From Deroplatys truncata (lineage: Eukaryota; Arthropoda; Insecta; Mantodea; Mantidae), in contig CM060975.1 of the NCBI GenBank assembly GCA_030765065.1, positions 108,706,094-108,770,093 of the forward strand: 64,000 nucleotides of DNA, read 5' to 3'. The position numbers were made by a program, and so were the translations under genes. Every line of letters starts with the position of its first letter. Within the stretch, counting starts at the first letter, position 1. Positions 1 through 10,489 of this stretch are shown in pieces. The notes beneath the pieces were generated by a model. The model did no database searches, had not been told where the DNA came from, and saw nothing but the letters and a program-made list of their open reading frames with translations.

Positions 1-661
1 TACCTTTTTGAAGATAATCAATGAAAATTATCCTACGCGCATCCCAAAAACCTGGCGCCATGACCTTGCCTGCAGATGGAACTGTCTTTGCCTTCTTTGG
101 TGCCAAGTTCTCCCCACTGTTTTGACTGTTTCTTCGTCTCAGGTGTGAAGTGATGGTCCCATGCTTCATTCATGGTTATGAATCGACGCAAAATCTCGGC
201 TTTAATTGCACCAAAACATCGCCAAACACTCGACAGAAACATCATCACGACATTGTTTTTGTTCCATTGTGAGTAAACGCGGCATCCATCTTGCGCACAG
301 CTTTAACATATCTATATTTTCAGTCAGTATGCGATGTACATCATTTTTTGAAATGCCTACGATGTCTGCTAGCTCGCGTACTATCAGTCGACGGTCATCC
401 AATACCATTTTGTGGATTTTCTTTGGTCGACCACTGCTATGTTCGTCTTGGCAACTTTACGGCCTCGCTTAAACTCTGCCACCCAATATTTTACTGTTGT
501 AAACGAAGGAGCAGACTCCCCGGAGTAGAATCTAGCTCAGCTTTAATATTAGTTGGACAAAGACCTTATGAAAGTATTGTATCACATAACGATGGCCACT
601 TTTATCCATGTTTACAAATTTGCTCTGAGATCGTTTACTATTGATAGCTGCCAAACAATTA
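1..661 (-). pseudogene. mariner transposase (D,D34D type), decayed and partial
   Basis: The minus strand encodes recognisable mariner transposase blocks in shifting frames. At about 408-202 there is the second helix-turn-helix region (DDRRLIVRELADIVGIS, then ENIDMLKLCARWMPRLLTM). At about 190-33 there is the first catalytic block, with FITMNEAWDHHFTPETKKQS. The usual motif in this position is MDETW with an acidic residue; here the D is N, so the first catalytic residue appears lost. A frameshift separates the two blocks near 200. The N-terminal part (about 661-420) is broken by stops. The rest of the catalytic core lies beyond the window edge. It cannot make active transposase. Confidence 0.85.
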
Positions 662-787
662 CTAAACAACGTAGCTTCATCAAACTTCAAACTTAAGCTT
701 TATAAGGTTGGTACTTTCTACCATAGTCATTTGTTTGAAACAACCACTATCTGTACGTCAGGTCGGATACTTCTGGGACTGCTCCCA
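1..787 (-). mobile_element. mariner transposon copy I, truncated by the window edge
   Basis: This is a mariner-type DNA transposon lying on the minus strand. Its 3' half is cut off by position 1. The right end carries a terminal inverted repeat at about 756-787, which on the minus strand contains CAGTCCCAGAAGTATCCGAC. The same repeat bounds the second copy of this family at about 49.7-51.0 kb, and the two copies are alignable over the whole shared interval. Base-level differences, including small deletions, show that both are old. The element moves by cut-and-paste into TA dinucleotides; whether a TA duplication exists here cannot be judged, because the other end is outside the window. Confidence 0.88.
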
Positions 788-1552
788 TATTATTTTTATT
801 ATTCCACTGTAATTCCTACCGAAAAATTCACGCTTGAACAAAGAATTTTATGTGCGATACATAGTAAGAACCGAATCATGCAAGCAGGTGTGTAGACATT
901 TTCAGGAGAAATTTCCTGGTATTTCAGGTCCAGGTAGAGAAACTATATATGGCTAATAAGTTAAGACATAAACCGCCACTATGCTTAAGAGTCTGACTAC
1001 TCTCTTGTTACAGATAGTAGTTCCGCTACTTATCGATTGGCGCTGAACGTCGACCATCACCTCCAGTGGCTCACTGTAACGTTATAATCGTACAACTTTT
1101 CGACTTTGAGGCTTGATATTAAAGTATTTGGATTCTCTATAATTTCTGTTGTAACTGCAGCGATGTTGCTGAAAATAACGGAAATGAAATGTCTCCATAA
1201 TAGTTCACTAATCGCCTGTGAAACTGCCGGACTTCCTTCACTCACAAGAAAGCTTGTAACAGATAATACTGGCAATGCATACATTTCCTGTGTCGTGACA
1301 CAGAATGCTGACATTTTTACTGTAGCACTCACAATAAGCTCTTCTAGCAGGAGCATCTTGGAGAAGGAAATGAGTTTTCGTCCCGGTATTACAATATAGA
1401 GAGAAGAATCGCACTTCGTGATAGATACTTATTGCTACACAGTAATCACGTGATTTCTGCAATAAATCCTCTTGCATGTTCAAACCAGAGATGAACGACA
1501 AATGTATATTTCATTTGGAGCTATAAAAGAAAAGTCACATGTCTACATGTAT
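788..1552. other. unassigned AT-rich sequence
   Basis: I see no recognisable gene, RNA or repeat here. Open frames on both strands overlap around 1057-1400 but show no family resemblance and no consistent coding signal. Confidence 0.5.
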
Positions 1553-2208
1553 ACTGGGTAGACCATTTAAGTTGAGACTGTACAATGTCTCCAAAACTAA
1601 GCGTGGTAGAAAGAAGTGTCTTTAATAAAAGTTGCTTGATATTATGTGGGAAAGTAAATGTCATTAGTCGTGTTTTATTTGGAGAACGTTGTGATTGTCA
1701 TTTTATGGTCAATTTAAAAATTTTAAATGGGAACCTACCTTTTTTTATGCCGTTTACTCACTCCTCATAAAAAAACTAAACAACGTTTGTATAAATCGTT
1801 TTGCAATTGTTCTTGCACCAACATAAATAACAACAAAAAGTCTGAATCTGTGTACGAAGAGTGTAATGAACGGTTGGACCATCCATGGACGGTCATTTGT
1901 GGGTCAAGTTACGTTTCGTAATTGGAAGCCAACATTTTTTATTTTGTTTCCTTATTCCTCATCACAAAATAAACAGCTCTTTATAAACCATTTTCTGATC
2001 AGAAAGCAACATACAAAATGTAGGTTCTTATTTTAAAAAAATTCAATTGAACCTAAAAAGATCATCTTAACGTCCTCCAAACAAAACACAACTAATATCA
2101 TTTACTTTCCCCCATAATATTAAGCAACTTTTATTAAAGATATTTATTTCTACAACGATTAATTGTGATAATACTGGACAGCCTCAATTTAAATGGTCCA
2201 CCCTGTGT
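1553..2208. mobile_element. non-autonomous DNA element (MITE) with long terminal inverted repeats
   Basis: The two ends are inverted copies of each other over roughly 200 bp. The left end reads ACTGGGTAGACCATTTAA. The reverse complement of the right end reads ACAGGGTGGACCATTTAA. Further matches inside the arms include CTTTAATAAAAGTTGCTT, present in both, and GGGAAAGTAAATG. The ACAGGGTG-type end is typical of Tc1/mariner-superfamily elements. No transposase is encoded in the roughly 250 bp between the arms. A TA duplication is plausible at the left and not clear at the right. Confidence 0.8.
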
Positions 2209-2350
2209 GAAAGAAATTATGATTATAATAATAACAATAATGATCATAATTTTACTGGTTGATCTATTCAAACAATAGAGAATGTCTCTTTACCATCCTA
2301 TTGCTCTTGTTTTTACAATTTCTTTCTTTGGTGTTACTGCTTTGAATACT

Positions 2351-2605
2351 TTATGACCTAGATAATAGTACTGCTCTTGTCTTAAGTATCATTTTACAGT
2401 CAGGTTTGTGATCGCTATCACTAAAATGTGCGCTACAGATTACAAAAGAACTGGATACAGTATTTGGTTCCCAATCTAACCGGGAAATTGCTTTTAACCA
2501 CAGGCGCCTTAAGCCTTGATTTACAGCAAATTCATGATAACTAACTCCTTTTATTGTGTCCTTCGAATTGTTACAAAACGGCACACAACAATTAAAATAG
2601 TGCAA
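2351..2605 (-). CDS. THAP-type zinc-finger exon or fragment
   Basis: An 84-codon minus-strand frame starts with a methionine and reads as a THAP domain, a C2CH zinc-coordinating DNA-binding fold of about 80-90 residues. Visible landmarks are the N-terminal cysteine pair in NCCVPFCNNS (residues 5-14), the conserved tryptophan in RRLWLKAI (about residue 36), and the second metal pair in FVICSAHFSD (C and H, about residues 55-60). The last part, ILKTRAVLLS, sits where THAP domains carry the AVPxxF box, but that box is degraded or interrupted. THAP domains occur in host transcription factors and in P-element-type transposases; nothing nearby decides which. It could be the first exon of a gene running left, or a transposon remnant. 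Confidence 0.7.
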   Translation of the reverse strand: MHYFNCCVPFCNNSKDTIKGVSYHEFAVNQGLRRLWLKAISRLDWEPNTVSSSFVICSAHFSDSDHKPDCKMILKTRAVLLSRS

Positions 2606-2950
2606 AAGTACCTTAGATTTGTAACTTGTTGGGAATATTGCCCTGCAAATTTATATATAATGCATTTTTTTTCTCCTATGTCAAATTTATGTTAAAAGCA
2701 TTTGCTGTGTACCCTTTAATAATTCAAATCAAATCTGGGGTATCAATAATTATAATGACCACTTACTTCAAATATAATAGCACCAAAATTGCAAGCAAGT
2801 CCAAGGGAGCAACGAACTCAATAGACGGCTATCAGCGTCTCTCCCGTCAGGTATCAGAAACTTCTTCCGTTCGTTTAGTCCCCTAAGGATTCGAAATTTG
2901 CCGAGGCTCTTTCACAGTAGTGGGGTTTGGTTTAAGACAATAGGATCCCT
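2606..2950. other. unassigned sequence
   Basis: AT-rich sequence between the THAP exon and the transposase fragment. I see nothing supportable in it. Confidence 0.4.
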
Positions 2951-2954
2951 AAAT

Positions 2955-3190
2955 GCCTAAACCTGAGAAGCGAAAAAGAAAATATGTTCTAACAGAGGAA
3001 CAAAAATTGATGAAATTGGTGCATCATTCGAATGCTCTCCAAAAAAGTGACATAGCCGTGTTTCACAGCTAGTGGACGTTTCAAAAACCTGTGTTCATTA
3101 AATTTTAAAATTGAAACCCTACAGAGTGACTATAGTTCGTGAATTACAACCTCGCGACGACGAGATATGCCAGGAATGTTTCAATGCAGG
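2955..3190 (+). pseudogene. Tc1/mariner-superfamily transposase, N-terminal fragment
   Basis: The plus strand begins with a basic helix-turn-helix region (MPKPEKRKRKYVLTEEQKLM, then NALQKSDIA). After a one-base shift it continues as SQLVDVSKTCVH and LKPYRVTIVRELQPRDDE. This is the layout of the paired-like HTH and linker in several insect Tc1/mariner-superfamily transposases, where the HTH is followed by a PYKxxxVQEL-like segment. There is a stop where the frame shifts, another in the HTH-linker joint, and no downstream catalytic domain. I regard it as a short dead relic. Confidence 0.5.
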
Positions 3191-4179
3191 TGAACACCAC
3201 TTTCAACACAACTTATAACAAGATTAGTAGTTATTACACTGCATGTTACTACTATCACTCGTGAGTAAGTAACGGGGCAGTTTAGAACGGAAAACCCCAC
3301 AGTGCAATAGCCAGTATGCGGAGGATGCATACGCGCGATTCGCGGCCAGGCAATGTAACGAACGCACTGCACATAAGGGGTAATGCTATCCCCAATATAC
3401 ATTATGCTTTTCAGTGTATCAATACAAATTTATTCGATGTGCCTAAGAAATGTTCATAAGACTTTTGAAGCAAAGAAGATTATTATTCCACGAGATTAAA
3501 TTGAAATCACAGTATATGATTCTGTGCGCAGCAGCCAATGAGAGATGGCAAAGGCTGTATGATGATGTTCACACTGGGAATTAGGCAAGGAAAACTGGAT
3601 TTAGATGCCTGTTATCATTTATTTTTGGGGCATAAATCGCACTAGCAAATCGGCATCAGCAAATGAAAGTATTCAAAAATAGCATGAGGCTAGTTATTCT
3701 ATTTGGAGAAGCATACTACAACGATCTGTTGTGTTACATTCAGATAATGGTATGGCAGGATCTAGACTCTATGGTCGTATTAATCAGTGTTGGAATGTAA
3801 ACGCCTACTGCAGTTGACCAACACGTCAAGATACACACACTACTCTGGCATGTCTCAACGGCGTGATGCACCACGCCTTGAGTATCAGCAGACAAGGAAC
3901 CATTTCGAGGAACAGGGCCTTGTATTCAGGGAATTAGGCTGGCAAGGCAACTCACTGCATCTACATAAACTTGCGAATAATTAGGATCTCTTGTAAATAA
4001 CCACCAGTTTCATTAATTTGAAGAACTTAGCTTAGAAATCGTCAATTAAAAAATACTATGACTACATGACTTTTTCAACCTATTAGAGTTTTTAACGTGT
4101 TCCTTATAAATGTCACTACTCATCTAAGGCAATATTATAACGAGAGAAATTGTATGTATGTAGGATATGTTGATCGGAG
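3191..4179. other. unassigned sequence, possibly mixed transposon debris
   Basis: No gene is supportable. A frame around 3711-3980 contains RSVVLHSDNGMAGS, which superficially resembles an integrase-core motif, but nothing around it supports an integrase. Confidence 0.3.
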
Positions 4180-4637
4180 AGGGACAACTCTCGCACTGCG
4201 ACCAGCTTGATCTATTGTAGCTACAACCCCAGGAAGCAGGGATGAGGTGAAGGAGCCGTAGGTCTCAGGTCCGCAGGCAGACAGACCCATAGAGACATGC
4301 AGAATTCCGTAATATTTCCAGTTTGAATAACCGCGCACCAGTAGAGGCGAAGAATCCCGACAGAGGGCGACGAAGCGACCCTAACGGGCGGGACAACGTA
4401 CCCGGCGTTCACGGAGAAAAATGTTTCCAATGCGCAAACATATACGCCACCCGGACGCACCGCAAGACCTGAAAACACACCTGAAACGTGAACGGGAGAG
4501 ATGAAATGAGGGAAAGGAGACACCATCCCGGCATTCGCCTAGGTGACTAAGGGAAAACCACGAAAAAACCCAAGGTCAGAGTGCCGGGAATCGAACCCGG
4601 GACCACCCGAATGCGGAGCCGCCTGGGTTATTATGCT
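4180..4637 (-). mobile_element. tRNA-derived SINE (family 1), minus strand
   Basis: On the minus strand the head at about 4637-4580 looks like the lower half of a tRNA: GCATTCGGGTGGTCC followed by the B box GGTTCGATTCC. The body is GC-rich and continues with GTGGTTTTCCCTTAGTCACC and a CTCATTTC-type stretch. The same layout occurs at 13.5, 17.8, 25.5, 27.4 and 56.4 kb. The A box is degraded, so this is a SINE relic and not a functional tRNA gene. A TATG microsatellite begins directly beside the head. Confidence 0.75.
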
Positions 4638-4640
4638 GGG

Positions 4641-4656
4641 TATGTATGCATGTATG

Positions 4657-4690
<34 letters not shown>

Positions 4691-4692
4691 TG

Positions 4693-4721
<29 letters not shown>
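4641..4721. repeat. (TATG)n microsatellite
   Basis: About 18-20 tandem TATG/GTAT units with few interruptions. Apparent coding frames through it (runs of MYVC or HTYI) are translation artefacts. Confidence 0.97.
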
Positions 4722-4723
<2 letters not shown>

Positions 4724-5094
4724 GGTAATCCCAGAAACCACTCCAACAATTTTGATAATTACTTCATCATAGAAAAGCCCGATTCTTTCTGACGGACATG
4801 GATTATAAAACACCTAATTTCAATTCATAAATTGCTAAAAGGTTAAAAAGGATTTAAAAAGCTTTCGTTGAGAAGTCTCCGAGTTGGAGTAAAAAATGTT
4901 GCTGTACTCCACAGAGAATGCGTGTACAAGACAAAAGCCGGATACACTTTATTCCAAACAATGTACATAGATGGCCAAGATGTAACACTTAAGCAAACAG
5001 AAGACAGGGCTTAAAATCCGAGGAGCCTTCCTATTTATAACGGTACAAATGTTATATTTATTTCTTTAATTGTAGTCTTTCAAATACCTACTGC

Positions 5095-5096
<2 letters not shown>

Positions 5097-5138
<42 letters not shown>
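5097..5138. repeat. (GT)n microsatellite
   Basis: About 20 GT dinucleotides without interruption. Confidence 0.97.
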
Positions 5139-5139
<1 letters not shown>

Positions 5140-5754
5140 GAAAGTGCCAAAACCTCTAAATATTTCTTATTCTAATTCTATGGTGAATTCCAACACCCTC
5201 TAATAACCTTTATGTAATAAAACTATTATTTTATTTCCTTTGTACATATATTGCAATCAAGTTCGTTAGCATGGCAGCTAAAGAATTGTTTAAATAGAGA
5301 AAATTACTAACATTACAAATCAGTGAACCAGTATTGTACATTAACAACAGAGAAGATGTTGTTTCTCTTGATGTTCGCAAACTAAATGTCTTTTCCAAAG
5401 ACGTTAACTTGGTGGCCTGGGGGTGCGGAACCTTCATGTTTACCAGCTTCGCCTCTACTTCGTTGTATATGTTAAGGGTTTCTACATTATTTGAAAACTA
5501 TGTGGCTTTTATATTATTAACTATGAGGCCAAAGCGGGGGGTAAATAATTAAAATTTCACCTACTGAAATTATATGAAGAAATTGCTCGACTGCTGATTG
5601 TTCAACCGCCAAAGGGTATTTATAGCAGACTGTTCGGGGGAGGTTAAGGAAGCAAGAAGCTCCGCCGATGTTTAACATCCTATTGCGTAAATATTAGGGA
5701 TTTTTCATCTGTTACTAGCCGGGGTGTGCGAAACTACAATTATACGGGGTAAAG

Positions 5755-5783
5755 GCCTGCCTGCCTGCCTGCCTACCTGCCTA
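5755..5783. repeat. (TGCC)n microsatellite
   Basis: Short tetranucleotide run of TGCC units with one TACC variant. Confidence 0.9.
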
Positions 5784-7556
5784 TCAATTGTCTGTCTCTA
5801 TCACAGACATAATATACAGTCAAACGCACGCCCGCCCGGACACGCAAGTAAATAGTTTTCTGAAACAAATATTTTATTATTCAAGCGACCTCAAAACGTA
5901 CATTTCGCTTTTATATACAATGCAACTTAAACACCCTTGGTTAATTCACCTAGAATAATTATTGTAATACTTTCTTAAAGCACAAAAAATACTGAGATAT
6001 CACTTCTTCACATTTAAAACTTGGACAGATAAGGTTAAATAATGAGTGTAAATTTTATCAGAAAAGCGGCAGTAGGAAGAAAACTTTAGTGCAATATTTC
6101 CCAGTGACCAAAGAAAAATTTTCTTGCACCTTTCTCCGTATGTCATAAATATTTTTACTTTCTCTTACACTTTCTCTCAGCTAATTATGGTAGCTAGAAT
6201 ATACTGAGCTCCACTCAAAGATTCCAAACTGAAATTTGATCGAAAATATACTTTTAGAAATTGTTCTACGCACGCGTGCACCTAGAGCCAGAAGGAGTGA
6301 CTGTGGACAGCGTAACTCAAAAATAGAATTTCCGGATACCTATCATATTTTTTGGATCAAATAGGCTTAACGACAGGGGACAAAGAAAAATCTAGTGTTA
6401 CTCAACTGCGTACAATTGCGTCAAAATTTCTAAGGGTCCGTTCTCCCCCCTGAAAAGGGTTACCATCCAGTTGCGTACATAACTGTTTTAGCGATTGAAG
6501 AATAGTAGTCCGAGTGTATACAAGAGATTTTGTTATTATATTCGATTGCAGCACAGGATTAGAACGATATGAAAGTAGATAAGGGATGTGGTGCGGTTGA
6601 AAGGGGAACTGTAGCTGAATATCATGATCATACGCCTAATACTTATCGAGATAATCAACAAGTAATTTTGCAAGAACAATTTTTTTTCACGTAATGTATG
6701 CAAGAAACAGCAACACTTTTTTACTTAATTTAACCAAGGGAACGCAATGGTAAAAGTTGCGTATTTATTTCATTCCATGTTTATGTTCTAGTTCATTTAG
6801 CGTTACTCAGGGTGCACCGCAAGGCGACGATCTAGATTACACCCCAAAATATTTTACTCCTTCCAAAGTAACGTCACAGAGAATAAAGTGCTAAAGTGTT
6901 TAATAGTTTAAGACTTCTTGAGCTGGAAAGATACGAGTTACACAAACGAAATCTGTCAATCTTGTGTTCTTTATACATTCTAGTTTTCTTCGCATTAAAT
7001 CAATCTTCTTTCGTACATTTTGCCATGGTTTGTGTGTCATTTTTGTAAAAGTAGTAATTGCAACTGTGGTACTCACTTGATATTGTTTAAGCACACCCAA
7101 AAAGGTAAAATCACCTGGATCCGAAATGTTGAAGCAAACGTGAAAACTTTTACAGGCATTCGAAATTTGACATTTCGGCCCGTATATTTGGAGGAAATGT
7201 AGAGCCACTGTGAATGTAATTCCAGGTAATCCATAAATCTCAGCAAATTGCCATAAAGTCTTCTACAAAACAATCTTGTGCATCATCTTCGTCCAGCATT
7301 GGTAGGCCAAACATGTGCATAGAGAACTGACCTATTTCAGGTTCGCTATGATATTGCTTCTTTAAACCTTCACGTTAAATTCTACGCTGCCATGACTGCG
7401 ACATGTGAAACCTGGAACCTTTAATTCTAGCATTGGGCCACACTGAGTAAGCACTAAGGTGGATAGCTTTTTCAAAATCCATAAATACAGTAAGAGAATT
7501 GCATCTCTGCTTTCAAGATTGACAGGCATCCCTAAGAAGAGAAAAACTGGTCAGTA

Positions 7557-8836
7557 CGAGGGGCACTGTATATATTTTGAACCTTGGCAACCCTGAATGT
7601 TGTAGGTGCTATCTGACGTTTCCAATGGAAAGTTGGACATTTTTGACAATAATCTACTTCAAACATTTTGTCAATAGAGCGTCATTTGTTTTGTTTACAC
7701 TAACTTGAAAATTGGGTGTCAACAAAAACATGGAATTAACTCGTGAAAATGTTCGTGCAATGATTTATTATGACTTTCGACGTGGATTATCAAGACAAGA
7801 GTGCACCGATCAACTAACTTCCACATTTGGCGACAAAGCTCCATCCTTTGCCACTGTGAAACGCTGGTATAACGAATTTAATTTTGGCCGCCGTTCGCTC
7901 AATGATGAAGTTCGTGAAGGTCATCCAAAATCAGTTGTTGTGCCAGAAAAATTGATGTGTGCAAAACCTAATAATGAAAGATCGTCATCCTACATATTCT
8001 GTGATTGAAGCAACCCTAGGCATTAGTTTCACCAGCTTATATAAAATATTGCATGATTATTTAGCCGTGAAAAAGGTTTGCTCTCGTTGGATCCCACATA
8101 ATTTGACACTATCTCAAAGAATGCTCGTGTCGATTGGTGTATAAAAAATGCTCAAGGAAATGGCGGAGCCTCAAAAGACGTATATAAGATTGTAACAGGT
8201 GACGAATCATGGATCTATGCGTATGAGCTGGAACGTAAACAGCAGTTGACTGTTTGAGTGTTTCAAGATGAAGCAAATCCAACAAAAGTTAATCTCACTC
8301 GAAGCACTTCGAAGCAAATGGTCCCTGTTTTTTTTTTCAGCAAAAGTGGCCATGTGGCAACAGTGCCTTTAGAGGAACGTAAAACGGTCAATGCCGAATG
8401 GTGCACAACCATTTGTTTTCCAGAAGTCTTCGGTGAAGTAAGGAAAACCAACAAGAACCGTAGGATCGTTCTTCATCAAGACAATGCAAGCGCACACACA
8501 TCTTGACTAACAACAGAGTATTTGAAGGTTCAAAAAATCGAATTGATGGATCATCCGCCATACAGTACTGCCTTGGCACCCAATGCCTTCTTTTTGTTCC
8601 CGAACATCAGAATAAATTACGTGGACAACGATTTACGATGACAGAAGAAGCCGTTAATGCCTTCAAAAACCATGTTTTGGAGGTGTCTCAAGAACAAATG
8701 CCTTGACAAATGGTTCAAACGGATGCAAAAGTGTATTGATCATAAAGGAGAATATTTTAAAAAACAATAAAGCAGTTTTCAATCAGAAACTACTTTGTTT
8801 TAATTGTTAGGCTCAAAATATAAATAGTGCCCCAAG
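7557..8836 (+). mobile_element. full-length mariner transposon (second family) with TA target duplication
   Basis: The element is 1,280 bp, the usual mariner size. The left end begins CGAGGGGCACTGTATATATT. The reverse complement of the right end begins CTTGGGGCACTATTTATATT. Beyond the first few bases the two ends stay similar for about 30 bp. A TA dinucleotide lies immediately outside each end (7555-7556 and 8837-8838), matching the TA target-site duplication of mariner elements. The interior carries one transposase gene on the plus strand. This family differs from the one at 1-787 and 49.7-51.0 kb in both termini and protein sequence. Confidence 0.92.
7730..8770 (+). pseudogene. mariner transposase, inactivated
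   Basis: This would encode a mariner transposase of about 345 residues, the family's normal length. I place the start at ATG 7730 (MELTRENVRAMIYYDFRRGL), which aligns with mariner N-termini. The HTH part runs to WIPHNLTLS at about 8105. The first catalytic block is intact as VTGDESWIYAYE (about 8190-8230), and the second as LHQDNASAHTS. The third block, normally YSPDLAP followed by N or S and D, reads YSTALAPNA, so the terminal catalytic Asp is Ala. There are also frameshifts near 7950 and 8125, in-frame stops near 8256 and 8504, and a frame change near 8610. The tail CIDHKGEYFKKQ is still legible. It is catalytically dead on several independent counts. Confidence 0.93.
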
Positions 8837-9069
8837 TATGTATCAAAGCGCTTGCGATTTAGTAAACAAAACACTATCGGGATGTAATGCCCATTCGCCA
8901 CGGCATGGTGGTAAAAAACTGTAAAAAGAACTTCGCACTGCATTTAAACGTTTCATCTACCAACCATGTCTCACTTTGGTTTGTGTTTGTATTTAAAAGC
9001 ACTCAGCGATCATTAGCGATGTCTCACTTTGGCTTAACTCTTTTAAGTTTCTATCACAGGAAAATATAA
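8837..9069. other. unassigned spacer
   Basis: Short AT-rich stretch between the mariner element and the FLYWCH-like fragment; I see no feature in it. Confidence 0.4.
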
Positions 9070-9071
9070 TT

Positions 9072-9408
9072 ATATTTTCATTTGACTGTTAACCAATACA
9101 AACTGTTCGCCATCAGGTGTCTTTATGTCCATAGAGTTAAGAACTTCATGTATGTATTCTGTACTTTCAGGCCTTGGTGGTAAACACTTAGTTTCTTAGT
9201 GATATATAGCTCTACAAAAGCATGACATGCCTATTTTGGTTAACTGATTGATATCCTTATCTTTGATTTCTTTGTGGATTAACTTCCTTGGTCGTTCGGA
9301 AATGTCTTCTACCGCCTTTCTCTTCACGGAGTTGCAAATCATTTGATGATCTAAGATGGAGTCTTCATCTCTATGGTGGTTGTGTTGATTAAATAGCAGC
9401 TGACCCAC
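9072..9408 (-). pseudogene. FLYWCH/MULE-associated protein fragment
   Basis: On the minus strand a frame starting near 9408 reads HNHHRDEDSILDHQ, then KRKAVEDISERPRKLIHKE and INQLTKIGMSCFCRAIY. After a shift near 9200 it continues as KCLPPRPESTEYIHEVLNSM and TPDGEQFVLVNSQ. The His-x-His and following KR-rich region look like the end of a FLYWCH zinc finger. The PPRPES...IHEVL block resembles the linker that follows FLYWCH in many arthropod proteins related to MULE transposases. The zinc-finger cysteines and any catalytic domain are absent here. It is a fragment of a transposon protein or of a domesticated relative. The assignment rests on pattern recall and needs a profile search. Confidence 0.5.
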
Positions 9409-9768
9409 TACAATCTGTTTTGATGTAGTATTTACAGGTTCCTTTAGAACAGTACTATTGTTTCACATTGTCTTTCATATCTCTATGAAAACAAAACTTA
9501 AATCCATCTAGTAGGAGCATTTTCTTCCCTTTCTCACTTACATTACTTCTAGTTCACACAGCGACATGGTCGGTAGTGAATGATGTCAGTTATGAGAAAC
9601 AGAAACGACCAACACACTAAAATATAAACACTTGTTACCAACATCTAGCAATCGATTTGCATGCTGCCAACCTGGCATGTTTGTTATATTGCCAGCACAA
9701 GGTTCACAATTTTGTACGCAAACTGGCTATGCCCTGTTAGAACAAAATTTGACCATGAACTTGAACTA
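9409..9768. other. unassigned sequence
   Basis: No recognisable feature in this AT-rich stretch upstream of the family A copy. Confidence 0.4.
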
Positions 9769-10489
9769 TAAAAAAATCTGATGTGTTACACTCGCATGAC
9801 TTTCTGTACTCTTGTACAAACTATTTTTACAAACGCTTATTCTCCATATGCATCATGTTAATCCAGATGTTAATCTTATTGTCAATTTTCTTGTAGGTGC
9901 AAGGGGAATTGGTAGACTTTAAGTGATAGTAAAATGTTTTAAGAGCTGGTTGCTATGTGGAGTATTCCATTCTCTTTGCATTACCAGGACCAAAAATAAA
10001 TGAATAACGAATTTCCATTTGAGAAAAAGTATAAGTATTGGAAATGAAGAATACTTTTGGAGACATTCCCAGAAAATTCTAGATATACATTTCATTTGTC
10101 ATGAAAATATCTTAAACATATGATATTTTAATCAAAATCGTTAGAGCCATTTTTGAGAAAATTAAAGTTTTCGAAAAATGTTCCATGTAAAGGGTAATCT
10201 GGGGTGGGAGGATTTTCTTGAAAACCTTCGTGTCACATCTCTGGAAGTTACTGAACCTAAATGCCAAGTTTGGTATTTATCCGACTGTTCGTTTCTGAGG
10301 TATGCTGTTCACAGACACACACTCGCACACAGACACACACACACACACACACACGGACATGTTTCCAAAAATGCTTTTTTTGGATCCAGGGGTTCCAAAA
10401 CATACATTTCCGGTGAAATCTCGGTATCCAATTTTTGGGTGGAATAAAATACTTCCCCTATTTACTATACGCAGTAGAGAAAGTAAAAA
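9769..10489 (+). repeat. family A repeat, L+R with internal deletion
   Basis: The copy starts in an A-run followed by TCTGATGTGTTACACTC and ends TACGCAGTAGAGAAAGTAA, the two hallmark termini of the family. The L module runs to the A-run at about 9990. The first about 170 bp of the R module are missing compared with the copies at 52 kb and 61-63 kb. An internal CA microsatellite lies at 10313-10353, where every R module carries one. Apparent coding frames across it are not conserved between copies. Confidence 0.9.

Larger units (their letters stand above)
4722..7556. other. AT-rich sequence without recognisable genes
   Basis: Apart from two microsatellites I recognise no gene, RNA or transposon in this 2.8 kb. 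Short overlapping frames near 5231-5552 and 6900-7273 lie antisense to each other and have no family resemblance. Confidence 0.5.

Noticed and set aside
3711..3985. Integrase-like motif VVLHSDNG
   Set aside because: Only one short motif; no upstream or downstream integrase residues in any frame, and the rest of the frame is unlike any integrase I know.
4543..4813. Frames with MYVC or HTYI repeats
   Set aside because: TATG microsatellite translated; the rest is SINE sequence.
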